Source of the DNA: Colias croceus | Lineage: Eukaryota; Arthropoda; Insecta; Lepidoptera; Pieridae | Direction of reading: 5' to 3' | Assembly (NCBI RefSeq): GCF_905220415.1 | Contig: NC_059541.1 | Coordinates: 4,724,501 to 4,788,500, forward strand | Length of the DNA: 64,000 bases | In this document: one piece after another, positions 44,301-56,300 of the stretch | Numbering within the stretch: the stretch's first letter is position 1 | Layout of the letters: every line of letters starts with the position of its first letter | Notes under the pieces: generated by a model | What the model saw: only the letters and a program-made list of their open reading frames with translations | What the model was told of the DNA's origin: nothing | Database searches by the model: none | Made by a program: the position numbers and the translations under genes

Positions 44301-47300
44301 TCGCGATCTATGAGATAAAGCGCAGGAGTGTGCCCGGCGCGTGCGCGCATTTCGACTACCGGTCTGTAAAATGTAGGTAGTGCATGGAGTGCACGATACT
44401 CCTACACAAACTTAACCGAATATAAAAAAGAGGATTTGTACTCTCTATAATATGATTGTGTATTTGTTTGTGAGTAAGTATCTTAAAGGGTTAAAATATT
44501 TTATTAAATATTAAGGTTAATGTAGAGATGAAAAATAGTGTTATTTCCAGTTGACTTAATTTTATACTTAGATACATATATTTTTTTTAATTTTGCTTTA
44601 ATATGAGTGTTTTAATTTTGTCGTAAATTACTTAGTAAAAACTTTATTGTCTTTTTGATCTAGCTTATTTTTTTAAATATAATCTTGAGAATCTCCAATG
44701 TAAGCTCTACCAGCTACCTACAAGGCATTTAAACTTTCTCAACATATTTATGAAATTACCATTTAATTTAAGATGAAAATAAAGTGTCTCGTCCAGTAAA
44801 CATAAGCCCATAACATCGCGTGGGGTAGTGATGTGCTCGCGAATATTGAACGAGATTCATTAGCACGTGTCAGCTCACTCGACGATCGGTCACAATCACC
44901 ACTCGCCAACCCTCTAATGTGTATAATCCGGAATCATGCGTTACTTATGGTTTTGATATCCTGAACACCAGTGATATTGTTATTGAGTAAACGTTGAAAT
45001 ATGAACGATATTAAAGCACGTAATCTAACTCTACGGTGTAGTTTACGTCCAGGATAAGAACAAAAAAGACAAACATGTTCCTATTCCCATTTTTAGTATT
45101 ACCTGTTCCAAAACATTCTGCTTAAACGTTGTCGTAGTTATACCCTATAATCAATTATTTATCTAAGCCGTGAAGTACGTCATTAAAATTACGTACTTTT
45201 GTACATAATTATAACCCAATACTATGTCGCACACAATCTGCAGTAACCACATTACGATTTTATTCTTCTATTGTCCCCTATAATTTTATTCTGGTGTTAA
45301 TACGCAATCGGGATTACACTCCATTAGTTTTGGCTTTGCTATTGAACCGCAAAATAAATAAAGATTATTAAGTGTCGTGAGAAAGAATCGGTCGAATAAA
45401 CTCTGGATTATGGTAATGGTATTGTTATGATGTATAAACTAAAATAAATCTGATATTAACTGCAGTGTTATTACATAATATTAAAATTTAAAAAAATCAA
45501 ATTGAACGTTATAATACTAGGTAATTGTAATTACTGTAGGATGCTTATGAGATATGTTTTAAGCATTATTTTTTAGAATAAATAGAATTAAGATGTCTTG
45601 CCTCATTGAAAGAATAAGTTCATATTCATATCGTAATGAATTCTGCAAAATCGTAAACGCAAAACATTAAGCATTCTAGTCTGTGATCTCTTTAGTACAG
45701 GACATTAATCTTATATCATACTTATCATTTAATTAGATCCGTGCGCCCTTGCGGCTTCAATTTTATTTTATAACGTCATACACACGTCCCCTTACAAACA
45801 GAAGATTTAATTCCCTCCATGAGTGCTGAGATTTGTATAGATATAAGGTGCAAAATGGTTTGCGTGCGGTAATTTTATAGTGTTTCTATACGTACGATGC
45901 GCCCCTTGTACGTTGTCCTCTACGCTACTAGCCACTGGTTGCGACAAATTAGTAGGGTTGGCACGCATAAGTTTGACCTGAAAAATGGACCTTCAATAAC
46001 AATAATTACTTCAATCCTTGTTTTCTAAGAAAAAAATTATTATATTAATATTTAAAGAAAAATAAAACATTTTATGTTCGTTTGTTTTTAAAAGAAAAAT
46101 CATGTTTGCGAATTTTATAAATAAAGCAATCTGGTCAATAATTGATTAATTAATTAGTAGGCACAATTTCTAATAGTCCCTAAAATAGTCTGATCATTCA
46201 ATATTCTTCTTACACCGGCACCGGTATAAAATCATGAATTGATAAGTACCCTAGCAGTGCCATCCCTATTTTACAAGCCAAACTGCATTTTATGTCTTGC
46301 GCCTTCCCGCCGGATATTAAGCCCCAAACTTAATCACGTCCCTCTTACATTATTGTGTAGTTGAAATATTTTTTATACAACTCATTAAACACCGTTAAAT
46401 TCCCACGAATTCAATCTTTTTTTATGGATCCTTTTTATTTTCACAATTAGTTTCGTGAAGTAATTCGTTCACGCTGCATAATTCCTACGCCATTCAGCGA
46501 GCTTTAAGTTCTATCATTCAATTTTTATAATTGAATAATGTGCCTTTATGCGCCTTTATGTGTTCGCGTTACAAAGGGTAATGTGCATTTAATTTATCTC
46601 TTCAATATTATTAACGATCCCGCTCACGATTTAAGCATGCACAAAGAAAGTACAGAATTGTTAAAATATATTTTTCCATTATATTATTTGGAACAAGAAA
46701 AGATATTGTTTTCAGATTTGAAAAAAGTAAGATACCTATGTAAACATAATTTAAATTTCGCATGATTTCTTTAGTTAGGTACCTATATGTATAAAAATTA
46801 TTTTCAGATATATCTTGCGTGGTTATAATAATTATATACAGTAAACATCTGCCAGCCGCGACCGCTACGAAAAAATTGAGCGTTACAAAAAAGTAGATTT
46901 TAAACTGTATTTAAATTTGCATCAGCGATACTCGTGATGTAGATGAGTAACGTCACGTGTAGCCTCCCCGCGCCTAATTGACACCCGACACCCCCTTGAT
47001 TTTTCTATACTTTTTATTTTTTAGTGAACAAATTTTTGTTACAGGCTAGCTTCCCATTTTAGGTTAGATTTTTAAGGGATATATTGCTCGTTTCATGAAT
47101 TTTAGATATATGACAGGTATATAAAATTGTGGCATAAAATAATATAATAATAAATCTGTGGTTTAAGTAAACTGGATAAAGTTTCGTTTACTGCAAATGA
47201 ACAAGGAATACAAACATAATAAGGGTGTGGAACGGACGTTGGTGGATAGAGCCGTATTATTTGTCAACGTTCTGGCTCAGGGCGGCACAATCTTAAAATC

Positions 47301-50300
47301 AATTTTCATTTATTCGCAGATTATCCGAAATAAACCGTTGGTGGTTATGAAAAAATAGAGCAGACAGTTCTATTCGATTAAATAAAAATATGTAAAATAA
47401 ATAAATGAGCTATTTAAATACATAATCCAACTCTACCATTGAGACAATCATAATTGTGATGATATTGGATTTTAATATACGATTAAAAAAATAAGAGGTA
47501 CACCGAAGTTCATAGGCAGAATTCTCTTCATTGATAAAAATATGTACTTAGTATGTAGTTTACTAGTAATTTGTTCGCGCAACTCTCGATAGGTGGTGTT
47601 GCGTGTCTCTTTGGATGGTTTACTTTTCAATAGCTCAATATTATTGTCAAGGTGCTAGCCAATTCCGTCTACTACTTTTCTGAAAGTTTAATTTTTTATT
47701 CAAAGTTTCATTGTTTCTTCTGAACCAATATACTTCTTATTTGACATTTAATGTAACTGTTCGATGCATCTATAATATTACAGTGATAAAAAGAAACAGC
47801 ATAATATTCTAGGAAAAAAATACCATGAAATTTTTTATACCACGAGTACTGTACTATTATGTAGGTAACTTACGTATTTGAATGTACGAATGAAAATTTG
47901 GTACGATAAAAGTTCTATTTTGTTTTACACTCACTTTACACTCGTAGCATTCGTAGCTCTATGCAAACGTATGGCCACGGTAGATTCTTGGTCGGCCGGG
48001 CAAAATCTTTACAAATGTGCGCCGTTATCGTACCGCCCTATTGACCGTCCGTCCGACCGCACATTCCTCAGCCTGAAAAATAACGGGTTTATTTAATTTT
48101 ATGGCCTCGCCGCGTGCTGAATGGCCGATTGGACCACGGTGACGGAGGGCTTTCTTTTTTGTATTAATTCGTTGTTTTTTTGCTTTTAAAGTTTTATAAG
48201 TGTGTGGTAGGTGTGTAGATGAGCTTGTTATTCTTTGATTTGAGAAAATATTACTTCAACAGTTTTTGTATCGACTGCGCTATGTGGTAATTTGCGAAAT
48301 GGATTCAAATCTTGTAATTAAGCTCATTAACTTGATTTTTTATAATCAACTTATTAAAGAATTTTAAATAATTTCAAAGGGTACCTATGTTATAAAAAAT
48401 AAACATAATAGACTTAACTCATTCGACCAGCTAATTTTAATTATAAGATTTCCCTCAACGATGTCACCGTTAGTGATTTTTTATTATACTCTTTACGTGC
48501 ATATGTTTGCTAGCTAATTATGGATCAGAATAAACATAATATCCTGGTTTCCCCTGTGTTTACTTTTCCCATGGCAGTACAGTTCGACGGTAGGGTACTG
48601 ATCTCATTAATTTAATCCCCGTAGATAATATTGCGATTTGTCACGTTTTGACGAATTTGATTTGCACGAAATGTAAAGTTAAGTCGAAATGTATTTTGGA
48701 CTAATTGATTACCTACAACTATCAGGGTAATTGAACAAACGACGTTTAGTGAAAGAAATATAAATATACGATTATTTTAGTAGAGACTACATTAATATTA
48801 GAATGATAAGACTATTACCGATTGGTCAATATAGTGAATTGGAAGGTTTACTACATTATTACTGCCTACTAATAAACTATGTGCATGCTTAGATATTTTT
48901 ATGTCTACGTTTTGGTATGGCAATCTATTAAGGAAAACATCAGAGTAGACTGTAGAAGAAGTGTAAATATTCCATTGATATCGAATAATTACACAATTGT
49001 TAGAAAAAGCAAGGCCAGCGTAAACTATTGTAGCGTAAAATTGTCCGATATTATGAAATGATGAAAAAAGAACAAAATGTGCGTAATTCGGTTATTTTTT
49101 TCGCAACTGCATTCAATATAACTTTCATTGGCTGGTTTGTTAAAGATTTTGGCAATATAGATACGCGTATATTTTATAAGGTGAAATACTATGACCCCCT
49201 GTGTAGAGGCTTGACAATTTATTTTTCCATTACTATAAGCAAGTACATATAAACGAGTACAAATAGAGTAGGTATTTACAATGAAATGAAATCATTTTGA
49301 TATCGTAAGTATATTCTTTACAATGCGGTTAGAATAACAAAAAATAATCAACTAAAGTTATCAATTGATCAGAAGTTGTATTACAATATATTTAGCTACA
49401 GATAGAAACTGCAAACTATAAATTATTTGTATTTAAAAGAAATCCAGTTTTTTATACAATTAAATAATGAAGAATCTATTTATAGTCAACTTTTTGTTTC
49501 TAACGCAATTTTAAATTAGATTCATTTAGCGATTAAACTGACCGAATTATCACCTTAAGGTTATTTCTGTTCTTTTTATTTTGACCTTATTTTTTACTAA
49601 TACTTTTTGTTTTTGGTTACGTATTGCATGGAAAAAGTGTTATTCTTATTAAATCTGTCCAAGTATTTGGAAATCTTATAACAATTTGAGGTGTTGCTTG
49701 CAAATTGATTAGTTTTTAAGTAAATTTATTCAGCGCATTAAAACCAGCTTAATTCTCAGCCGGGAGGACTGTTATTAAAACAAGTTGAGTAAACAAAATT
49801 CAAATGAGTAAAACAAACTTGGCTACACAGACTGCTTTACATGCCATTATTTGCTTATTATTACACCCTCTGTAGCAGTTGATGAACGTTTAAAATTATT
49901 CTTCTTTAAAATATTTTTAGTATACAATTTTTCTGGTAGATACCTAACTAGGTATTTGAATGTTTTAAAAACTTATAATTATTAAAATTAAAATAGACAT
50001 AGATAAACAATAATACATACAACTAACAAAAATGATAAAGAAACACAGAAAAAATGTATTTTTTTTATTATTAGGTATGATTTACTTAATGTCCTGCAAT
50101 ACATTTACAATTTATGACAGTTACATAGGTACTCTGTATCGAATGATTTTTCATTGAACGGTTTTAACAAAAGTTAATACTACCTACAAGTACTAAACAG
50201 TGCTTGTTAGTCACTCAATTTATAACTAAATCAGAAATCATAAATCCATATTTTACGCGAAATGTTTCTTTAAATTACAATAAGTAACTCTGAAAGCGTC

Positions 50301-50649
50301 ACGCGATATCAGTTCGCGTGAGAGCCCTTAAGCCGTCTCCGTCATTAGCACACTTTGTAAACTGACGAAAGGTTTAAAGCTACGTTTAATTTATGTAAAT
50401 TTCTATTTCGTTTTCTTTGCTAGGACTTAATAAGGGACGCGTTAACAACGATTTGAGGATTATGCACAGACTTCACTTAACACATTTGTGATCAATATTT
50501 GCAAGTATAATTCATTAGCTTTGCGAATTATTCGTATGTTTTGATTTATTAAATTGTATGAATGTAATGTCTTTATGTTAGTACCTAAACAGTTTTTAAC
50601 TAGAAATAAATAACAGATTTATACTTTCATAATTACGAATAGTACCTAC
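41342..50649. other. Gene-free stretch with unique, moderately GC-rich islands
   Basis: No supported exon. Islands that stand out from the AT-rich background lie at about 41940-42240, 42520-42760, 44800-44940, 47880-48150 and 50280-50350. None matches the mobile elements elsewhere in the window or has an open frame of note, so regulatory sequence is the likeliest explanation. The short open frames here are random. Confidence 0.45.
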
Positions 50650-51902
50650 TAGAGATGCGCCGAATAGTGGTTTCACCGAATAACCGAATACCGAATACTA
50701 TTCGGTTAGAACCTTACCGAACCGAATATTCGGCCGAATTATTCGGTTCAATGTTTTGACGTGTTTTGATGCGTAAACCGGTTCTAACGGGTCGCAAGTA
50801 GCTGCCGGCTCGGTGGCGAGCGAGCCTTACCTCACCGCCCGCCACCCGCGTCTATCGCCCGCGCACTCCGTGCCGTCTCAGTTGTGTTGAAACTTCGCAC
50901 AAAATATTAAAATTTTTAAATTGTTTAAAAATTTTATATTTTTACTTTAAGTTAGTGTTTGCAATATGAGCGGACGTAATGTCATTTTCTATTGGGACTA
51001 AAAGCATTGTCTTCAGACTTCAGGATTTAAAGTATTATAAATATTAAATACTGACTAAGTTCTAATAATAAACATGATTAAATTATGTTGATGTAAATTT
51101 ACAAAATAAACGTTGGTTTGAAATGTAATGATCGTTTTATTTTATACAGAGTGTAATCGGTGTGCACAGGCGATTATTCCATAACTATTACAGATATCAA
51201 AAAACTTTTAACTCATATTGAAAGTACTATACCTAATGAGTAAAATGACAATAATAACTTTTTAAAAATAAAACGAGAAATATCCAAAAATGTTACATGA
51301 AACGCTCCCATACATTTAGTATGAAATATGACTATTTCAAACATTTAATATGAAAGGTTTTGCTTTGTTATTTGATTTTGTGCTATAATTATTTCGCAAA
51401 TTTTAATGAAAGTTCATTTAGAAACTGTAAATAGAGCTCGATGTGGAATACAATGGTATTCCAAATCGAGGATGTCGTCTCGAACATTGTATGGGACAAT
51501 GAATGGGAGCGTTTCATGTAACATTTTTGGATATTTCTCGTTTTATTTAAAAAAAATTATTAATGTCATTTTACTCATTAGGTATAGTACTTTCAATATC
51601 AGTTTAAGGTTTTTTGATATCTGTTATAGTTACGGATAAATCGCCTGTGCACACTTAACGATTACACCCTGTATACCTTAGGTTCAAACATTCTTCATAG
51701 GATTTCTTTGACTTGTGTATAGTATGACATAAATCATTCATAATATGAAGTTATTTATTTAGTTCTATAGCCAAGAAAGTAGAAATACTCATACCGAATA
51801 TATTCGGCACCTAAACCGAATGATTCGGCCGAATACGAATAGTGAAAAAGATGCCGAATATGCCGAATACCGAATATGTATTCAGTATTCGGCGCATCCC
51901 TA
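50650..51902. mobile_element. hAT-like non-autonomous element with CCGAATA subterminal repeats
   Basis: The ends are TAGAGATGCGCCGAATA and TATTCGGCGCATCCCTA, inverted with one mismatch. Dense CCGAATA/TATTCGG words lie inside each end, as in transposase-binding subterminal regions of hAT elements. An 8-bp target duplication is not clean. A GC-rich block follows the left end. No transposase frame remains. A foldback element (51143-51675) is inserted inside. Confidence 0.75.
51143..51675. mobile_element. 533-bp foldback element nested in the hAT-like element
   Basis: Left arm 51143-51311 and right arm 51503-51675 are near-identical inverted copies; the outer ends are TATACAGAGTGTAATCG and CGATTACACCCTGTATA. 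The 190-bp centre is unrelated. The outer TA suggests a TA or TATA target. The arms share AAACGAGAAATATCCAAAAA and AGTACTATACCTAATGAGTA. Confidence 0.85.
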
Positions 51903-54429
51903 GACTACCTACCTACCAAGTATTCATTTTAAATGAATATAATAATATAAAGAAAAGTTAATGTTATTCATTATCATTTATCAGACTTTAGTAGCCAACG
52001 TGCGCTTAGAATTTTTGTCGCATATCCAATAAATCGCCTAACGTTTTCGTAAATCGAAACGTCAATGAAGGCAACCTTTTTATCGGGCGTATAATTGTAT
52101 TTCTTGAGCGTATCCGAAGACTAATCGTGGGCTTACACTACGCGGTCGGCGACACCATCAGTTTCCAACACAATGGCCATTCACAATAGGCCAAAACGGC
52201 ACACAATAGTGGCAGTTTACCCCACAACACTGGCTCAATGGTCAGCCGTCTATCCCTCATTCCGAAAAACTCAAGGAAACAAGCAGATAAGAGTGATTAA
52301 TTGGTTTAAGTCGATTTCAATGAAAGCGGCAACGCTGAGCCGATTTTTTACGTAAAGGATAAATTTTAATCTGTTCCGTTCATTTCAGATTCGTTGTAAT
52401 TTATCATTTCTTATTTATCTTCTTGAACAATTTGCTTACTGTAGGCTATTTTCTTCTTGAAAATCTATTTTTAAGAATCATGTTTTTGTTTCATTATTAA
52501 ATTAATATTTTTTTTAGGTTTTGTACCTTATACCTATCTACAGTTAAGTGAGTGTTAAGCCAAATTACTAAATAGGTTCAATTCGAAGTAGTAGTTAATA
52601 AAAATTATGTATTGAAAATATCTTTTACATGTATAATATATGCTACATCTTGTAACCTCTAGGGTATCGGAACCCTTCTATAGCTGTCTGACTGACAAAA
52701 AGGCGATGAAAATTGTTAAAAGTTGTCATGATTTGTTGGGTTACATGCTTCGAGTTACCCGGCAATAAATTTAGCGGGTATAAGAAATAAACGCGTCAAT
52801 GTAAACCGGGTTGACGTGTCTCTAGTGATGTTCGTATCTTTATTGATTTATCTATTAAAAATCATCTTGAATATATCCCATTCAATATTATGAGTTGCTC
52901 TTAGAGCTCTAAGTTTCACTAAACACACATTTTGCTTGAATATTTTTAACATTCTCTTGTTTACCTGATTATACAAGATAATATACAAATAAAGAAAAGT
53001 AGAACTTATACAGTAATTCAATTTTGTGTCACCATAATGTAAGAAAGAAAGAGCAAATAAAGCTTTCAACAAATATTCCATTGATTTGACTTTGAACAGT
53101 GTGTTGAATAATATCGATTTGTAATCTATCGATATTGTCATGTAAACAATGACATCCCTAGCAGTGGGGTTGTTTATGAATGGATCACAAATTGATACAG
53201 AACGCAAGGCGTTCGTGTCGATTTATTTAGGTTTTTGGGTATTCAATATTCGAGTCATATCTATGTTAATAAGCGTTTTGTACACGGGTTTTATATAATT
53301 TTGTCTTATTACTTATACAGACGTATGAATATTGAATACATGAAAAGTCTAATTATATCACTTCAAAACGGCTCTACCATTTTGGTTTTTATTGTGTTGC
53401 AATATTCATATCTTTTCCAATTTGATATTTTACAAAGAAAAATAAAAACGTGGTTACAATCTAATTCGAATTGTTATTCATATATTTTAAAGACTAATAT
53501 TTTTGAAAGAAAGAAATAAAATAATTAATAGTTCTTGTTATAGTAGCGTCGGTTATCACTTACATTACATATCACTAATACTCGTTATAATAATATTTGA
53601 TAGTATAAAGGAGTAATAAATCATTTTATGACAACCCTCATGTATGGCTTAATTGATTTAATACAAAGTAGAGCTGTAAGAAAGATGGATAACAAGACGG
53701 ACAAAAGGTAATCCATTCTTATTCATATTCAATTTTGTTATACCTATACATCTACGGGGATTGAATATCCTTGCATTGTAAAGAAGTGAATAGAAGCATA
53801 AGGAACATGTATAATACGAACAAAATATGTTGTTACGATGCAAGAATTTGTTTAATATAATATATAAATAACATTTGTTACGATAACAACACAATATACA
53901 TATAATAAGAACTAAGAACAAATGTAGTTTTTTTTAAATTTGTATATAAAAAAAAATACTGATAACTTTATGAAATCAGTAAGTTTTGATTTTTGGACTT
54001 AAGTACTAAGCTGCTTTTTAGAAATTTTCTCATGAATAAAATTTTAAGGGGATTAATTATTTGATTGTATTTAGACTAGCCGGTGTCAAGTTAAAGTTAG
54101 TTTTACATCGGAGCGTCGGGAAATGCTATTATACCATATTTTTCTTTTATTCCCGCAGAATAAGTAGAAATCGTTCACAAAATATACTTTTATCATCTTA
54201 ATACGAACTGATATATCCTCCGAATCTAAACGAACCCCTTCACCGGTACCTACGTTATATATATAATTTTATTTCATAACACGTTCGAAATCGATAACGC
54301 GTTATGAATAAATTAAATAAAATTCATTTGATTGTCTATCTATCAGGATTGTCTATAGATATTCAGAATGAATTGCTAAAAAGGTAAACTGCAGAAACTG
54401 CAAAGCTAAATTGTATAATTATATAGTGA
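51903..54429. other. Gene-free stretch
   Basis: AT-rich sequence with short random open frames up to about 120 codons, none with a recognisable motif. No mobile-element ends were identified. Confidence 0.45.
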
Positions 54430-54625
54430 CTAGCTTCCGCCCACGACTTTGTACGTGCATCCCCGTTTTTCCCCGTTCCCGCAAGAATTTCGGGAAATCC
54501 TTTCTTAGGGGACGCCTACGTTATGACATCTACCTGCATGCCAAATTTCAGCCCGATACGTCTAGTGGTTTGGGCTGTGCGTTGATAGATCACTATATCA
54601 GTCACCTTTGAGTTTTATATATAGA
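54430..54625 (-). mobile_element. Helitron, minus orientation
   Basis: On the minus strand it begins TCTATATATAAAACTCAAAG and ends GTGGGCGGAAGCTAG before T. It represents a further Helitron subfamily in the window (interior GACGTATCGGGCTGAAATTT). Confidence 0.75.
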
Positions 54626-54687
54626 TATATTAATTAATAATAAGGGTTTTCTGTCATGGAAAGATTTATCTACTCATATTTAAATCT

Positions 54688-54893
54688 TCTTAATATATAT
54701 AAATCTCGTGTCACAATGTTTGTCCTCAATGGACTCCTAAACCACTTAACCGATTATAATAAAATTCGCACACCATGTGCAGTTCGATCCAACTTGAGAG
54801 ATAGGATAGGTTTTATCCCGGAAATCCCTCGGGAACGGAAACTATGCGGGTTTTTCTGTGAAAACGCGAGCGAAGCCGCGGGCGGAAAGCTAG
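54688..54893 (+). mobile_element. Helitron, full length
   Basis: Begins TCTTAATATATATAAATC, contains AGGTTTTATCCCGGAAATCC and ends with the hairpin GCGAGCGAAGCCGCGGGC followed by GGAAAGCTAG before T. It lies about 60 bp from the oppositely oriented Helitron to its left. Confidence 0.8.
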
Positions 54894-56140
54894 TTAAATT
54901 ATAATATTATAATATATATATATATAATATATAATATTATATTTCGCCTTAGAATGTAGAAGCCGACGGAAAGCCTTTGCCAATAGTTTCATAATTTATA
55001 CATTGTTATCATTTTTATCCCTTTCCCACATATAATATTATTGAATATCTTATTCTAAAGAGAAATATTGATGAGAATTTATGATTGTTTTTTTGAATAA
55101 AAGAGGGTCATTGACCACACTAGAATAAATTATAGTTTAGTAGGTATAAATAAGGGTAAGGGTTGTTTCTGTGACGGTAACTTGCGGCGTGGTGCCAACC
55201 TGTTTTATTGATGGTGTCTTCAACGAGCACCACTTATCTTTAGTAACTGCATTTAACATTTGAATAAGGTATAAATGATGAAAATTATTTTTAATTTATA
55301 CTATTTAACTTTATTATTATGAGAAATGAATTTTATTAAGGTATTTTATACCTAATTGTTACAGTGAATATGTAAAAAGTATCCTAGACCTACCTACACT
55401 GCCGTTTTTAATTTCTAAGTTGATAAAATAATAAATTGGTAAATCTCCTCAAAATAGCATTGAATCATCTAAACATAGCTTAAAATTGTTATAATTATGT
55501 TGTTTACATTGTAATGGATCTAGTTCCGTTGCTTTTAATGATCCCTCATTATCGGTACTCACCTACCTAATATAGGAAAATAAACTTCAAAAAATAAATG
55601 GTGAAGCATTAGTTCAGACTAATTGTCCATTAAATTAATAGAAAACGAATTATGCGGGACTTTATCATTTTAATGAACAATTAAGGCTGTTTTAATTTTG
55701 TAAAAGAAAATTAACACACCATTAATAGCTGAAAATAGATTTGAATGGTTCGCGTAACAACGTGTTCGTTACCTCCATATTGAATTGCTGCAGTTTCCAA
55801 ATGACAAGTAATCTAGAGTATAGACCGTAAAATAGTTAAAAGCTATCGTCCGATCGTAATTTGATTCAGTATCGTTTTTATTTAGGCCTAAATGCAATAC
55901 CGCACAATCTGCCCACTTACGGTGCTAAGCGTCGTTTCAGGGGTAGAAGGTCGTAAGTGCGTAGCCGGCTTCGAGCGAAAAGCTCTATTGCAGTAGAGCT
56001 TGCGTTCAGAAAAAGGAAAGGGCACATCCCCGCTTTGGGGTACTATAGTTGGCTCATTCATTCGCTTCCCGCCGGTGGCAGCGAGCGCACGTTTCGCGAC
56101 TCGGGCGAATTGTACTAAGACGATCGCGAAAAAACTTTTC
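54894..56140. promoter_or_regulatory. Flank of a possible first exon
   Basis: Starts with an AT microsatellite-like run (54900-54945). From about 55880 it becomes distinctly GC-richer and unique in sequence, up to the proposed first exon. This composition is what one sees around promoters in AT-rich insect genomes, but no specific element is proven. Confidence 0.3.
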
Positions 56141-56298
56141 AGTGCAGTGTCGAACGATCCTTGTAAGCACTCGAATATGAACAAGATTCTCTCGTGCTGT
56201 GAATTTAACTAAGTGAAAAGAGACTGATCGGCGGCTGGAGTGTTCTGAAGAGGCTAATTAAGAGCTAGGCTAATTGGCGGGGCCGGCGTTTCATGAAG
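56141..56298 (+). other. Possible 5' exon (non-coding or bearing a start codon) of a downstream gene
   Basis: A GC-rich unique segment opens with an initiator-like TTTTCAGTGCAG (TCAGT at 56139-56143) and ends at a strong splice donor, ATGAAG|GTGAGC (gt at 56299). An ATG sits two codons before that donor (56293-56295 region), preceded by a short upstream frame MNKILSCCEFN. If real, the following exons are more than 7.7 kb away or outside the window. No TATA box or clear downstream promoter element was found. Confidence 0.3.
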
Positions 56299-56300
56299 GT

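Noticed and set aside
55888..56212. Open frames of 70-98 codons on both strands near 56 kb
   Set aside because: No motif, start on non-ATG or random contexts, and they overlap the GC-rich block proposed as a promoter and 5' exon.
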